A stretch of DNA of 64,000 nt from Gammaproteobacteria bacterium (lineage in GTDB: Bacteria > Pseudomonadota > Gammaproteobacteria > SZUA-140): contig JADJWH010000004.1 in the NCBI GenBank assembly GCA_016716465.1, positions 186,001-250,000 of the forward strand, read 5' to 3'. Under the pieces are notes generated by a model. It was not told the DNA's origin and did not search any database. It saw only the letters and a list, made by a program, of their open reading frames with translations. This document shows positions 34,308 through 42,095 of this stretch, in pieces. A program made the position numbers and the translations under genes. Every line of letters begins with the position of its first letter. Position 1 is the first letter of the stretch.

Positions 34308-34789
34308 TGGCAGTTCTCGCCCGTCAGCGCGCGACATTCCGCCGCCCGGGTTTCCGGCAGATACCAGTCTTTGACCTTCAGGCTGGCGAGATATTCCGCC
34401 AGGATCCTGCGCTCATCCTCGGGCAGGCTGGCGTAGGAAGGCATCTGAAATTCCTTTTTCAGGCGTGAAGGAAGGATCTCCTGGGGGTTTGGCGCCGACA
34501 GATACGCGAACAGCCATGCCTGATCACGCAGGGATCCTATCCCGTCGAGCGCCGGCGCCGGCACCGCGCGCAGCATATCGCGTAGCGTCCACAGGGTATG
34601 ACAGCTGCGGCACTCATGTTGCCGGATGAGCTCCCCCGCCTCCTGGCTCAGCTCGGCGGTGGCGTCGCTGTAGAAGGGAATGCTACTGTCGTTTGCGGTG
34701 CCTTCACGCTGCCGGTGGAAATTCCATGCCATCAACCCGACCACAACCACCAGGGTGAGGATGAGTATGGTCTTCTCACCCCTTCTCAT
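34304..34789 (-). CDS. Membrane-anchored monoheme cytochrome c
   Basis: 161 residues. An uncleaved N-terminal helix (ILILTLVVVVGLMAW) anchors a periplasmic domain with the heme motif ECRSCHTLW. KEFQMPSYASLPEDE likely supplies the axial Met. It overlaps ccoS by 14 bases and the next gene by 4. Since no diheme CcoP is encoded, this protein is a candidate electron donor to CcoO (inference). Confidence 0.85.
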   Translation of the reverse strand: MRRGEKTILILTLVVVVGLMAWNFHRQREGTANDSSIPFYSDATAELSQEAGELIRQHECRSCHTLWTLRDMLRAVPAPALDGIGSLRDQAWLFAYLSAPNPQEILPSRLKKEFQMPSYASLPEDERRILAEYLASLKVKDWYLPETRAAECRALTGENCQ

Positions 34790-35060
34790 GCCTGGACGCG
34801 TGCTGTTCGGCCTTTTCCTTCAGGATTTCCTTGCGGCGCTCCATCTGCCGCTTCATGACCTCCTGGCTCTTCGCATATTCTTCCGGAGACATCTTGTCCT
34901 TGTCGTTCTCGTCGAAAACCAGGTACTTGATGTCCTCGTCGAACTGTTCGTTCCGATGCGCCCAGCGGATCCCGAAAATCGCTGCGATGATGATCAGGCC
35001 GCCGGCCACCATCCAGACGTAAATCGTCCAGCCATCCGGCAGGGATTGAAAGAAATTCAT
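34776..35060 (-). CDS. ccoS: CcoS-like cbb3 oxidase assembly protein
   Basis: 94 residues. One N-terminal helix (IYVWMVAGGLIIIAAIFGI) is followed by WAHRNEQFDEDIKYLVFDEND, which matches the CcoS signature (WAxxxGQFDD...ILFDDD). A charged helical tail extends beyond usual CcoS. CcoS is needed for heme insertion into CcoN. Its presence ties this operon to cbb3-type assembly. Confidence 0.75.
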   Translation of the reverse strand: MNFFQSLPDGWTIYVWMVAGGLIIIAAIFGIRWAHRNEQFDEDIKYLVFDENDKDKMSPEEYAKSQEVMKRQMERRKEILKEKAEQHASRHEKG

Positions 35061-35072
35061 ACGCGGTTCCTC

Positions 35073-35417
35073 CTAGAACAGGCGCCCTTGCAGCAATTGT
35101 AATCCACCGAAGATCACCGCACCAATCGTCCCGACAATTATCCATATAAACATGATCTTCTCCCCGGTCTTCAGTCCGGATTCGTTCCTGGCCATCCAGA
35201 CGAACCGCAGGATGATGGCGGCGAATACCAGCACCCCGATCAGCATGAAGATGAATATGCCGACACTGAACTCCTGCCCGCGCATCCCCTCAATGGTGAA
35301 ATAGCTGCTGTCATCCGCGCCGCCGGACTGGACCCCGGCCACCATCCACGCCTGGGTCTCTCCGACGCGCTGTGTGGCGGAGACGACGAGATTATTGATA
35401 AGCGCGGATGTATCCAT
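35073..35417 (-). CDS. Two-helix membrane protein, hypothetical
   Basis: 114 residues. A soluble N-terminal half precedes two helices (GIFIFMLIGVLVFAAIIL and MFIWIIVGTIGAVIFGGLQL). No family recognised. It is the first gene after an intrinsic terminator, 12 bases upstream of ccoS, so it opens the accessory half of the oxidase cluster. Confidence 0.65.
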   Translation of the reverse strand: MDTSALINNLVVSATQRVGETQAWMVAGVQSGGADDSSYFTIEGMRGQEFSVGIFIFMLIGVLVFAAIILRFVWMARNESGLKTGEKIMFIWIIVGTIGAVIFGGLQLLQGRLF

Positions 35418-35468
35418 CAGTTGCCCTGCCCTGAAAGCCTGTGGTGCGGTTTGCGGCGCCCAATAAAG

Positions 35469-35496
35469 GCAATGCCGCTCGTGCGAGCGGCATTGC
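35469..35496 (-). terminator. Strong hairpin terminator dividing the oxidase cluster
   Basis: GCAATGCCGCTCG pairs perfectly with CGAGCGGCATTGC, followed on the minus strand by CTTTATTG. It lies between the 41-residue peptide gene and the accessory genes, so it probably ends the core ccoNO transcript or lets through only part of the transcription. Confidence 0.65.
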
Positions 35497-35549
35497 AGAG
35501 GTATAGCTATGCTCTGTCTCGCCGGCAGCAGCCGACGGCCAGTCGAGGC

Positions 35550-35675
35550 TTAATCGCGGATCTGCGGCTTGCCTTTCTCGTACTTGTCGACGAAGAAGCT
35601 GTAAATGAACGGCGCCACGAACACGATGATGATAGGTATCAGCAGAGCCAGTGGTGGATTATCGATATCGATCAT
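35550..35675 (-). CDS. 41-residue membrane peptide
   Basis: Begins MIDIDNPPLALLIPIIIVFV, continues as one helix ending near APFIYSFF, and has a charged tail (VDKYEKGKPQIRD). AGGA lies a few bases before the ATG. The layout, one helix with a charged C-terminal tail, is that of CcoQ-like small subunits. It follows the 222-residue gene by 19 bases and precedes the terminator, so it belongs to the core oxidase transcript. Confidence 0.65.
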   Translation of the reverse strand: MIDIDNPPLALLIPIIIVFVAPFIYSFFVDKYEKGKPQIRD

Positions 35676-35694
35676 GGTCCTATACCCCTTCGAA

Positions 35695-36363
35695 TTAATG
35701 GTGCTTGGTGTGATCAGGCTGCCACTTGTGATTGGGCAAGCGCTTGACCGCGATTATGACCGCTACGCAGAAATAGATCACATAGAAGATATCGATCGTA
35801 TATCCACGGTCCCACCAGGGCTGCTTGCGCTCACGCTCGACGCCTTCGACGCAATTACCGGCCGCATTGGTCGCTCCCTTGCAATTGCCTTCGAAGTTGG
35901 CAAGGATGACCTTGTCACCGAGGATCGAATACTCCGCCAGATCGACACCGGCGTTCTGCAGCTCGATGACCTGATCCTTGATGAGACGCAGATCATTCAT
36001 GCTCAGCGGGTGGCGATCCTGGAGCGCCTCCCACTTGCTGCCCGAGGCCTTGACCTTGGTGACGATGTACTGCATCGCGGCCTCGTCACCCTTGGTATCC
36101 ACCAATTCCTTGACCTCAGGGGTGTCCATCAGCGCAACGTACTCCGCATAGATCGCTGCCGTCGGACGCTGTCCCCACAGAGGGAAGGTCATCAGGAAGG
36201 CGCTGATAATCGTCAGGCCGAGTAACCATACCACCGGACGCGGAAGGCGATTGTTGTCCTCCTTGATACCGCCGAGGCTTTCACCTTCCCAAACCTTCTT
36301 CGCCAGCTCATTCTGCTCCTCATCGGCCAGACTGTAGAGCGGACTGTCCCATTTCCAAGCCAT
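35695..36363 (-). CDS. Two-helix membrane protein with a periplasmic insert (FPLWGQRP motif)
   Basis: 222 residues. A cytoplasmic N-terminal part (DEEQNELAKKVWEGE), helix 1 (WLLGLTIISAFLMTF), the motif FPLWGQRP, then about 110 periplasmic residues with two cysteines (NCKGATNAAGNC), and helix 2 (YTIDIFYVIYFCVAVIIAV). No heme motif. The motif and helices match the smaller protein at 27588-28043. It occupies the position of ccoP behind ccoO but is not homologous to CcoP as far as I can see. Confidence 0.7.
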   Translation of the reverse strand: MAWKWDSPLYSLADEEQNELAKKVWEGESLGGIKEDNNRLPRPVVWLLGLTIISAFLMTFPLWGQRPTAAIYAEYVALMDTPEVKELVDTKGDEAAMQYIVTKVKASGSKWEALQDRHPLSMNDLRLIKDQVIELQNAGVDLAEYSILGDKVILANFEGNCKGATNAAGNCVEGVERERKQPWWDRGYTIDIFYVIYFCVAVIIAVKRLPNHKWQPDHTKHH

Positions 36364-36392
36364 GTTATGCTCCCCCCACTCTCAGAATATTT

Positions 36393-37343
36393 TTACTTCA
36401 GGTTCAACACGAAGTCGATCAGGTAACGCGCTTCGCTGTTTGCCGCAGGCATGGGAACATCCGGCGGGTAGACACGTTTCCCGGCGGTATACTCGTTGTA
36501 CTCCGCCCGCCACTTGTCGTAGTCAATCGCGTTGCCTTCCGCATCAACCTCGCCCCACAGGTAATCGAACCTGGGCATGATCGAGTGCGGCTGCACCAGA
36601 CGCGGATTGAAAAAGTGCATCATCATCCACTCGCGCGAGGAGTTGCGCGAACCGACGTGCAACAGATCCGGGGCCTTGCGGTCGGAACCGAGCGCGGTCG
36701 GGGACTCACTGTTGAAGTCGCCCAGACGCGGCGGGGCACCGAAGACCTGCCAGTCCTGGGTCTCTTCGGGCAGCAGGGTATGGCACCACCAGCAGCCTTC
36801 CTTCACGAACATGATCTTGCCAGCGCCGATGTAGCGGACGTCCGCATCGGTCACCGAGCCCATGACCACATCCGGGGTCCAGTTGCGGGTCGCGGTGGCG
36901 TTTTCGATGTAATGGATCTTCTTTCCATTCCAGCGCCCCTCGGAAACCACGAACACCGCGCCGGCATCCTGACTGGCCTCGCCGATGCGCCCGGTCTCAA
37001 GGCTCAGGTCTTCCACTCCTTTGCCCATGATACGTGGATGACGGACGGCGCTGGTGAACGGTATGCCCGACTTGTAGACATAGGCATAGATGGGCTCGAT
37101 CTGCTCACCGGTCTGCGGATCCTGCTTCAGGATCACCGTCAGGGGCTTGCCCTCGCCCTTGAGGAACGGATCCTCGACCGAAAACCCGCCGATGCGGCCG
37201 TACTGCAAACCCTTGCGCAGGCCCATCTCGGTGGATCCCACTTCGACGATGTTCAGGCTGGGCATGTACAGCGTGATCATCATCGACAGACCGAGAGCCA
37301 CGCCGAAGAGACGTGCACCTATTTTATATTCACGGAATGCCAC
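36393..37343 (-). CDS. ccoO: Cytochrome c oxidase cbb3-type subunit II (CcoO-like), extended
   Basis: 316 residues, longer than the usual 200 or so. One N-terminal helix (LFGVALGLSMMITLYM) anchors a monoheme domain with the site EGCWWCHTLLPEE. APDLLHVGSRNSSREW, FFNPRLVQPHSIMPRFDYL and the axial Met of MPRF are classic CcoO. About 120 extra residues lie between anchor and heme domain (QTGEQIEPIYAYVYKSG region). GTG start with a strong AGGGAGGAG site. It passes electrons to CcoN; no CcoP gene follows. Confidence 0.88.
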   Translation of the reverse strand: MAFREYKIGARLFGVALGLSMMITLYMPSLNIVEVGSTEMGLRKGLQYGRIGGFSVEDPFLKGEGKPLTVILKQDPQTGEQIEPIYAYVYKSGIPFTSAVRHPRIMGKGVEDLSLETGRIGEASQDAGAVFVVSEGRWNGKKIHYIENATATRNWTPDVVMGSVTDADVRYIGAGKIMFVKEGCWWCHTLLPEETQDWQVFGAPPRLGDFNSESPTALGSDRKAPDLLHVGSRNSSREWMMMHFFNPRLVQPHSIMPRFDYLWGEVDAEGNAIDYDKWRAEYNEYTAGKRVYPPDVPMPAANSEARYLIDFVLNLK

Positions 37344-37380
37344 GGTGACTCCTCCCTCTAGATTTTCTTATTGTCCGGGC

Positions 37381-38787
37381 TTAGCGCTCGTACGCCAGCT
37401 CGTGCGGCAGACGACCGGCCGGAATCATGGTTCCTGCGCGGGCGGTCATCCACATGTTGTAGAGCCAGACCAGATTGCCGGTGAACACCATGGTGCCGCC
37501 CACCCAGCGCGCGATCATGTACGGGTGCTCGGCGATCACCGTATCGATGTACGGCACCTCGTAGATCTTCGCGGCGCCCTGGATCAGGCCGGCGATCGTC
37601 ATCGAGACCCAGTAGATCGTGAAGCCGATCAGCAGGAACCAGAAGTGGAAGTTCGCCAGCGTCAGCGAGTAGAGCTTGCGACGCATGATGGTCTGCAGGC
37701 CATAGTACACGGCGGCCGCTTCAAGGAAGGTCGAGAAGCCGAGCAGCGCGAGGTGGGCATGCGCCACGATCCAGCCGGTCCCATGGATGTACCAGTTGAT
37801 GGCGCGGGTCTGCTGGAAGCCGCCCTGCATGTTGAGCGGGATGGCCATCAGCACGCCGGTGATGGTGAACTTGATCTCGACGTTGTCGACGAAATAGCGC
37901 CATTTGCCGGTCATGGTCAGCAGCAGGTTCGACACGAAGGCGATCGCGGGCACCAGGATCAGCACGCCTTCCACCGAGGCGAAGGACTTCAGCCATTCGG
38001 GCAGCGGCGAGGACATCAGGTGATGCGCGGCCGGGGTCGAGTAGAACACCACCACGGACCAGAAGTGCAGGTGACCGATACGATGTGAATACAGCGGATT
38101 ACCGGTGACCTTGGGCACCGTGTAGTACGCGATGGCCGCGGCGACCGGCGTGATCCACAGACCGAGCACGTTGTGCGCGAACCACCAGGTCAGGTACGCC
38201 TCGGTGAGGCCGGTGAGCTGGAAGTACTCGGGCAGGTTACCGACCAGCAGCACGATCCACACCATGAACACGGCGGAACCGAAGAACCAGTTCGTGGTGT
38301 AAATGCCCTGGGTGCGCCGCTTCATGATGGTCATCCAGACGTTGATGCCCAACGGCAGGATCACGCCGAACAGGATGACCAGATCAATGAACCACGGGAA
38401 GTCGGAGTACTCACGGCCCGAGGTCATACCCATCCACAGCAGCGTCAGGGCGAGGGAAAGGCCCCCGTTCCACAGGAAGCAGTTCCATACGCCGAGCTTC
38501 TCGGACCACAGGCGCGTATTGCCCAGCGCCGGGGTGATGTACATCATCGCCATGGCGAATGCCATCGAGATCCACCCGAAGATGACCGCCATCACGTGGA
38601 CCTGGCGCATGTGGCCGAACGAGAAATACTCGTAGCCGGTCACGAAATCCGGGAACGCCAGTTTGGCCGCGTTGAAGGATCCGAGGCCGGTACCGATGAC
38701 GAACCAGATGATGGAAGAAAACCCGAAATAGACAGCGGCTGTGCCTGGCGGGATCTCCTCGTTCTTCGCAAAGAGATACTTAAACAT
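37381..38787 (-). CDS. ccoN: Cytochrome c oxidase cbb3-type subunit I (CcoN-like)
   Basis: 468 residues, about 12 helices. All expected ligands are seen: His64 (MRQVHVMAVIF, low-spin heme), His205 (WWFAHNVLG, CuB), His255-His256 (TPAAHHLMSS, CuB), and His343/His345 (IVAHAHLALLG, both hemes). Tyr249, six residues before the HH pair, occupies the position of the cross-linked active-site tyrosine of C-family oxidases, which argues for O2 reduction and against a nitric oxide reductase. The sequence diverges from standard CcoN around helix VII (GNPLYSHRIGHLHFW). Core catalytic subunit of the cluster. Confidence 0.9.
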   Translation of the reverse strand: MFKYLFAKNEEIPPGTAAVYFGFSSIIWFVIGTGLGSFNAAKLAFPDFVTGYEYFSFGHMRQVHVMAVIFGWISMAFAMAMMYITPALGNTRLWSEKLGVWNCFLWNGGLSLALTLLWMGMTSGREYSDFPWFIDLVILFGVILPLGINVWMTIMKRRTQGIYTTNWFFGSAVFMVWIVLLVGNLPEYFQLTGLTEAYLTWWFAHNVLGLWITPVAAAIAYYTVPKVTGNPLYSHRIGHLHFWSVVVFYSTPAAHHLMSSPLPEWLKSFASVEGVLILVPAIAFVSNLLLTMTGKWRYFVDNVEIKFTITGVLMAIPLNMQGGFQQTRAINWYIHGTGWIVAHAHLALLGFSTFLEAAAVYYGLQTIMRRKLYSLTLANFHFWFLLIGFTIYWVSMTIAGLIQGAAKIYEVPYIDTVIAEHPYMIARWVGGTMVFTGNLVWLYNMWMTARAGTMIPAGRLPHELAYER

Positions 38788-38862
38788 CGGAATAACCTCC
38801 CCCCTGAATCTGCAGTAGGTACTTGATAAATTTATCTTTCAAAAACAAAACGCGGCTGACGC

Positions 38863-38955
38863 CTAATCGTGACTACCCGGCATCAGCAGATACCAACCGA
38901 ACCACATGCTGGAGAAGGCCAGCAGGATGCAGCAGATCGTCGCAAACGTTGACAT
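38863..38955 (-). CDS. 30-residue membrane peptide
   Basis: MSTFATICCILLAFSSMWFG begins a single helix; a 10-residue tail ends GSHD. GAGGGGAA lies 7-8 bases before the ATG. It sits between the 91-residue protein and ccoN, in the core oxidase transcript. The size resembles CydX-type oxidase stabilising peptides; no homology is claimed. Confidence 0.55.
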   Translation of the reverse strand: MSTFATICCILLAFSSMWFGWYLLMPGSHD

Positions 38956-39029
38956 TGTCGTTCCCCTCTCTCCCTATACCACGTTTCTAAAATCTGACCG
39001 GTACTTGATCGAACGCTGCGGTCGGGAAA

Positions 39030-39305
39030 TCAGGCGGCAGAGCGCTCGAGTTCCCCATGGCGCTTCAGCGCCACCATCATGATGGCCATGAATGCGAAAC
39101 CGAAAATGATCATGCACCAGGTCATGAAGCCGTTGAAGGTGCTGGGAGTATAGGAGAGTGAGCCCCAGCCGCCCCAGTCGTCGAAGCGGCCACGACCGAG
39201 CGCGCACATTAGGGCGGCGCCGAATACGCTACCGTTGCCCATGCCCGTGAGCACGCCGGCGACCAGGCTGTTCCAAAAGGTTTTACCGTAGGATAGCTTG
39301 TTCAT
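39030..39305 (-). CDS. Two-helix membrane protein, first gene of the oxidase operon
   Basis: 91 residues with two helices (SLVAGVLTGMGNGSVFGAAL and MTWCMIIFGFAFMAIMMVAL) joined by a Gly/Trp-rich loop (FDDWGGWGSLSY). No family recognised. Closest gene to the promoter and inverted repeat at 39447-39484, hence the first of the ccoNO transcript. Confidence 0.65.
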   Translation of the reverse strand: MNKLSYGKTFWNSLVAGVLTGMGNGSVFGAALMCALGRGRFDDWGGWGSLSYTPSTFNGFMTWCMIIFGFAFMAIMMVALKRHGELERSAA

Positions 39306-39723
39306 CTACACCCTCCGCTTTGACCCCTCCGGGCCGCCCTGGGTGGCGAGCCGCGGTATTGTTGGGATTATTGTTTTTTTAAACCTGCGATTCCGCCGCC
39401 TGATGCCGGCAGCGGCTCGGAATTCAGCTCGCGGTTATGGCTTGTTATTATGATCCCGCGACAACCACACTTGTAATGTGGTTGCCATATTTGCATAGCG
39501 ACCATGCCCCGTCAAGTCTTTCCTTCCCGGTCGGGGCCTCTTTCCGGGCCCTCTCTCCCGCGCTGCTCGGCGCTATAAAGAAAGGCTCGCGCGCATGTTC
39601 GAAGCACCGGAAGGATAGCAGTCTCTCACGCCGCCCGCAAGCACCATTAACACGCGGAAAATCTGCTACCATTACGCGGCTTTTATCCACTCTACGACAG
39701 GGTTTTGCGCGCGAAAATCCGCC
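39306..39723. other. Divergent control region of the oxidase operon
   Basis: 418 bases with no gene. Holds the promoter and palindrome described at 39447-39484, an AT-rich patch near 39370-39385, and the leader of the small plus-strand gene at 39724. No TTGAT-N4-ATCAA (Fnr/Anr) site is visible. Confidence 0.6.
39447..39484 (-). promoter_or_regulatory. Promoter overlapped by a perfect palindromic operator
   Basis: CAACCACA (39462-39469) and TGTGGTTG (39477-39484) form a perfect 8-bp inverted repeat with a 7-base spacer. On the minus strand TTACAA (39476-39471) and CATAAT (39452-39447), 18 bases apart, form a sigma-70-like promoter whose -35 box is the palindrome's spacer. Binding there should block or recruit polymerase for the oxidase operon. 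Confidence 0.55.
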
Positions 39724-39924
39724 ATGAAGGAAATCATCCTGTATCTGATCGCCGCGGTCTCTTCGCTGACAATCCTGGGCTATTCCGTGCACATGTTCGT
39801 GACCGGACTGGTCAGTCCGGAAACGGAGCGCTGGTTGATCATCGGGGCCTGCGCCGTGGGCGTGGTGGCGATCGGATTCATGGCCTGGGACGTGATGCGC
39901 CGCCGGAGCGGGCATCGCGGCTGA
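39724..39924 (+). CDS. Small two-helix membrane protein, hypothetical
   Basis: 66 residues with two helices (IILYLIAAVSSLTILGYSVH and WLIIGACAVGVVAIGFMAW) and a basic C-terminal tail. No family recognised. The only plus-strand gene inside the oxidase supercluster, divergent from the ccoNO operon. Confidence 0.65.
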   Translation: MKEIILYLIAAVSSLTILGYSVHMFVTGLVSPETERWLIIGACAVGVVAIGFMAWDVMRRRSGHRG

Positions 39925-39956
39925 GCGCCGGGCAATCGCGGGCCGGAGACGGAATC

Positions 39957-40412
39957 CTATTTGAAGATGCCCAGGGCGTCGCGCAGCTTCTGATATGCGG
40001 CCGTATCGGCGAACTGGCCCCGATGCATCACGAACTGGCGCTGTTTTCCCGCCAGGTCCATGCCGCTCAGGCCGAAGGATTTCCCGGCGTAATCGGGAAA
40101 AAAGCGCAGATTCTTCACCAGGTCGACCCGCTCACCGTTCTTCAATTCCAGCGTCAGCTGGTCCCGACTGAAGCTCAATGCGCAGGGGGATTTCGGCAGC
40201 AGCATGAGCCTGCCGGACAGGATGCGATTCGCCCCGGCGAACAGGAAGAAACTCGACATGAAAAACAGCACATACGCCCAGGTCTGATTCGGGCTGTACC
40301 AGAGCTTGAATCCGATCGCGAAAAGGGCGAGCACCGTGGGTACATACAACAGCAGATCCCAGATCATGCCCCGGCGGTCCTGCACCAGGATAAATCGTTC
40401 GCCGTTTTTCAT
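39957..40412 (-). CDS. Membrane-anchored hypothetical protein (PH-like)
   Basis: 151 residues. Two N-terminal helices (IWDLLLYVPTVLALFAIGFK and TWAYVLFFMSSFFLFAGANR) precede a soluble beta-rich domain (CALSFSRDQLTLELKNGERV). The arrangement resembles bacterial PH-like membrane proteins, but the match is weak. It follows the thioredoxin-like gene by 2 bases. Confidence 0.6.
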   Translation of the reverse strand: MKNGERFILVQDRRGMIWDLLLYVPTVLALFAIGFKLWYSPNQTWAYVLFFMSSFFLFAGANRILSGRLMLLPKSPCALSFSRDQLTLELKNGERVDLVKNLRFFPDYAGKSFGLSGMDLAGKQRQFVMHRGQFADTAAYQKLRDALGIFK

Positions 40413-40414
40413 GC

Positions 40415-40906
40415 CTAACCCGCGGGTTGCATCAGGACGCGGGCAATCGCGGAATCGAGCTCACCATAAAGCATGCGCCCCGCCTGCTTGAACTGGACGA
40501 CACGCTGCCGGTCGATGACGAAGGTCCAGGGGTCGCCGATCACCCGGAACGCCTTGAACGCCTCCGGATTCTTGTACTGATCCATGTGCAGGAAGATGAC
40601 GTCGGACTCATATTTGGCGAGCAGCCCCTTGAGCATCTGCAGCTGTTTGTCGCAGACCGTGCAGTGGCCCGGGGTGGCGAATTCCAGCACGACCGGCTTG
40701 CCCTGGCGGAACGCCTCGTCCAGCGAATACCGGTACATGCGCTCGTCGGGATAGCGATAGGTCGTAATCTGGCTGAGATCGTTGCCCACATCGGCCAGCG
40801 TCTTGGTCTGCAGTATCGGCGCCACCTGGCCGACCTTCACCGACGGGCTGACGTCACAGCCCGCGAGCAGCATTCCGAGCAAGATCAGGGGCAACAGGAC
40901 ACGCAT
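40415..40906 (-). CDS. Thioredoxin-fold lipoprotein
   Basis: 163 residues. The signal LLPLILLGMLLAGC contains a lipobox with Cys17. The thioredoxin-like domain has VVLEFATPGHCTVCDKQLQM with an active CxxC (CTVC), and VIGDPWTFVIDRQRVVQF with the expected cis-Pro-like region. It probably acts as a periplasmic thiol reductant or copper chaperone for oxidase or cytochrome c maturation, similar to TlpA/CcmG or Sco. The ATG at 40906 with GGGGTAGG upstream is preferred over a GTG two codons earlier. Confidence 0.82.
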   Translation of the reverse strand: MRVLLPLILLGMLLAGCDVSPSVKVGQVAPILQTKTLADVGNDLSQITTYRYPDERMYRYSLDEAFRQGKPVVLEFATPGHCTVCDKQLQMLKGLLAKYESDVIFLHMDQYKNPEAFKAFRVIGDPWTFVIDRQRVVQFKQAGRMLYGELDSAIARVLMQPAG

Positions 40907-40912
40907 GGCCAC

Positions 40913-41431
40913 CTACCCCTTGCGCCATCCCACGCAGGTACGAAAGATGTTGTATCCCCAGATCATGTTCGCCAGCAGGACCAGCGTTCCGAACAGGCCC
41001 ATGGTCGCCAGATACGGATGGATCAGCACCTCGACCTGGTCGGGGGGCAGCTCCATGCTGGCGATGCCGCCGGTCACGCCCGCGAGCGTGAACAGTACCA
41101 CCATTCCGACCAGACCGATGTTATGCATCCAGAAATGCACCTTGACCAGCTTCATGCTGTAAATCGGACGCCGCACCAGACGCGGTATCAGGTAATAGAT
41201 GGCGCCGAATATCGCCATTTCAACCCACCCGAGCAGATTGACATGGGTGTGGGCGCGCACGATCAGGTCGCCGTGCAGGCGGTGGTCCACGAAATGACGG
41301 AACTCGGAAATGCCCCCCATCAGCGCGCCCCAGGAAAAGCCGATGATGCTGTAGATGATGCAGGCAAAGATGAAAAGCAGGGTGTAGCGCGTGTAGTCGG
41401 TGTCGCTGGCCCAGGGTTCGGCACTGCTCAT
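40913..41431 (-). CDS. Short heme-copper oxidase subunit I-like protein (second copy)
   Basis: 172 residues, four to five helices. RAHTHVNLLGWVEM (His61, His63), YYLIPRLVRRPIYSMKL, KVHFWMHNIG and LFTLAGVTGG align closely with CcoN helices X-XI of this cluster (HAHLALLGF, RRKLYSLTLANFHFW, IAGLIQG). There is no CuB ligand set. Related to the protein at 25862-26398. It overlaps the cytochrome c gene upstream by 4 bases, so the pair may form a small heme b/heme c complex (inference). Confidence 0.75.
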   Translation of the reverse strand: MSSAEPWASDTDYTRYTLLFIFACIIYSIIGFSWGALMGGISEFRHFVDHRLHGDLIVRAHTHVNLLGWVEMAIFGAIYYLIPRLVRRPIYSMKLVKVHFWMHNIGLVGMVVLFTLAGVTGGIASMELPPDQVEVLIHPYLATMGLFGTLVLLANMIWGYNIFRTCVGWRKG

Positions 41432-42015
41432 TGCGGGGACTCCTCCTGCCCGGGCGTCGGCTGCTCGCGGACATCCTGATATTTTTGCTTCCACTCTTCG
41501 GGCGCGAAAATGCCCACCATATTGTCGATGAAATCGGAACGCCCCTCGGGGGGCATCGGCGCCGAGGCCGCGCCCTGATCCGCCCTGAGTTCGGACAGGA
41601 AGGTCGCGATCGCCATCAGCGTTTCCTGATCGATCGAGGAGACATAGGCCGCCTCCTTGGGCGGATAGCCATGATCGATCGTGGGCGCGCCGTAGGTGGC
41701 CTCGGGATCGCGCAGGAAATCATAGATCCACTCCTTGCTGCGCTTCGAACCCAAGCCGTCCAGGGACAATCCCATATTGGTGCCGTTGCGCATGGCCCGG
41801 TGGCAGGCCGTGCAGCGCGACACGCGGAACAGCTCCGAGCCCTTGTGGCCGAGTTCGGACAGGTCATAGTGGGTGCGCACCTCGAAAATCGGCTTCTGCG
41901 CCCGCGTGCGGTAAGTCTCGAGCATCACATATCCGACGACCGCGAACACGATGAACACGATCGCGATCCCGAACAGGATCTTCTCGCCTTGCTTGAGTGA
42001 CTGCCCGCCCGCCAT
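41428..42015 (-). CDS. Membrane-anchored monoheme cytochrome c
   Basis: About 195 residues. An N-terminal helix (ILFGIAIVFIVFAVVGYVML) anchors a periplasmic cytochrome with RVSRCTACHRAMRN. NMGLSLDGLG and the helix IDQETLMAIATFLSEL are typical of class I cytochromes. The ATG at 42015 is chosen over a TTG 13 codons upstream. Its stop overlaps the start of the short oxidase-like protein, suggesting the two work together. NorC-like in layout but not in sequence. Confidence 0.82.
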   Translation of the reverse strand: MAGGQSLKQGEKILFGIAIVFIVFAVVGYVMLETYRTRAQKPIFEVRTHYDLSELGHKGSELFRVSRCTACHRAMRNGTNMGLSLDGLGSKRSKEWIYDFLRDPEATYGAPTIDHGYPPKEAAYVSSIDQETLMAIATFLSELRADQGAASAPMPPEGRSDFIDNMVGIFAPEEWKQKYQDVREQPTPGQEESPQ

Positions 42016-42095
42016 AGCCTGGGTATTATCAGATATTCCCGGATTTGATTGCAATTGAGGTCCGGCGCGACTCCGCGGGCGAACGACGGAAAAAG

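Noticed and set aside
36393..38787. Interpretation of the ccoNO pair as a nitric oxide reductase
   Set aside because: Tyr249 at the C-family oxidase position, a CcoO-type cytochrome, and ccoS and ccoG nearby all favour an oxygen-reducing cbb3-type enzyme.
39306..39723. Fnr/Anr box controlling the oxidase operon
   Set aside because: No TTGAT-N4-ATCAA-like sequence is visible; the palindrome found has a different sequence and spacing.
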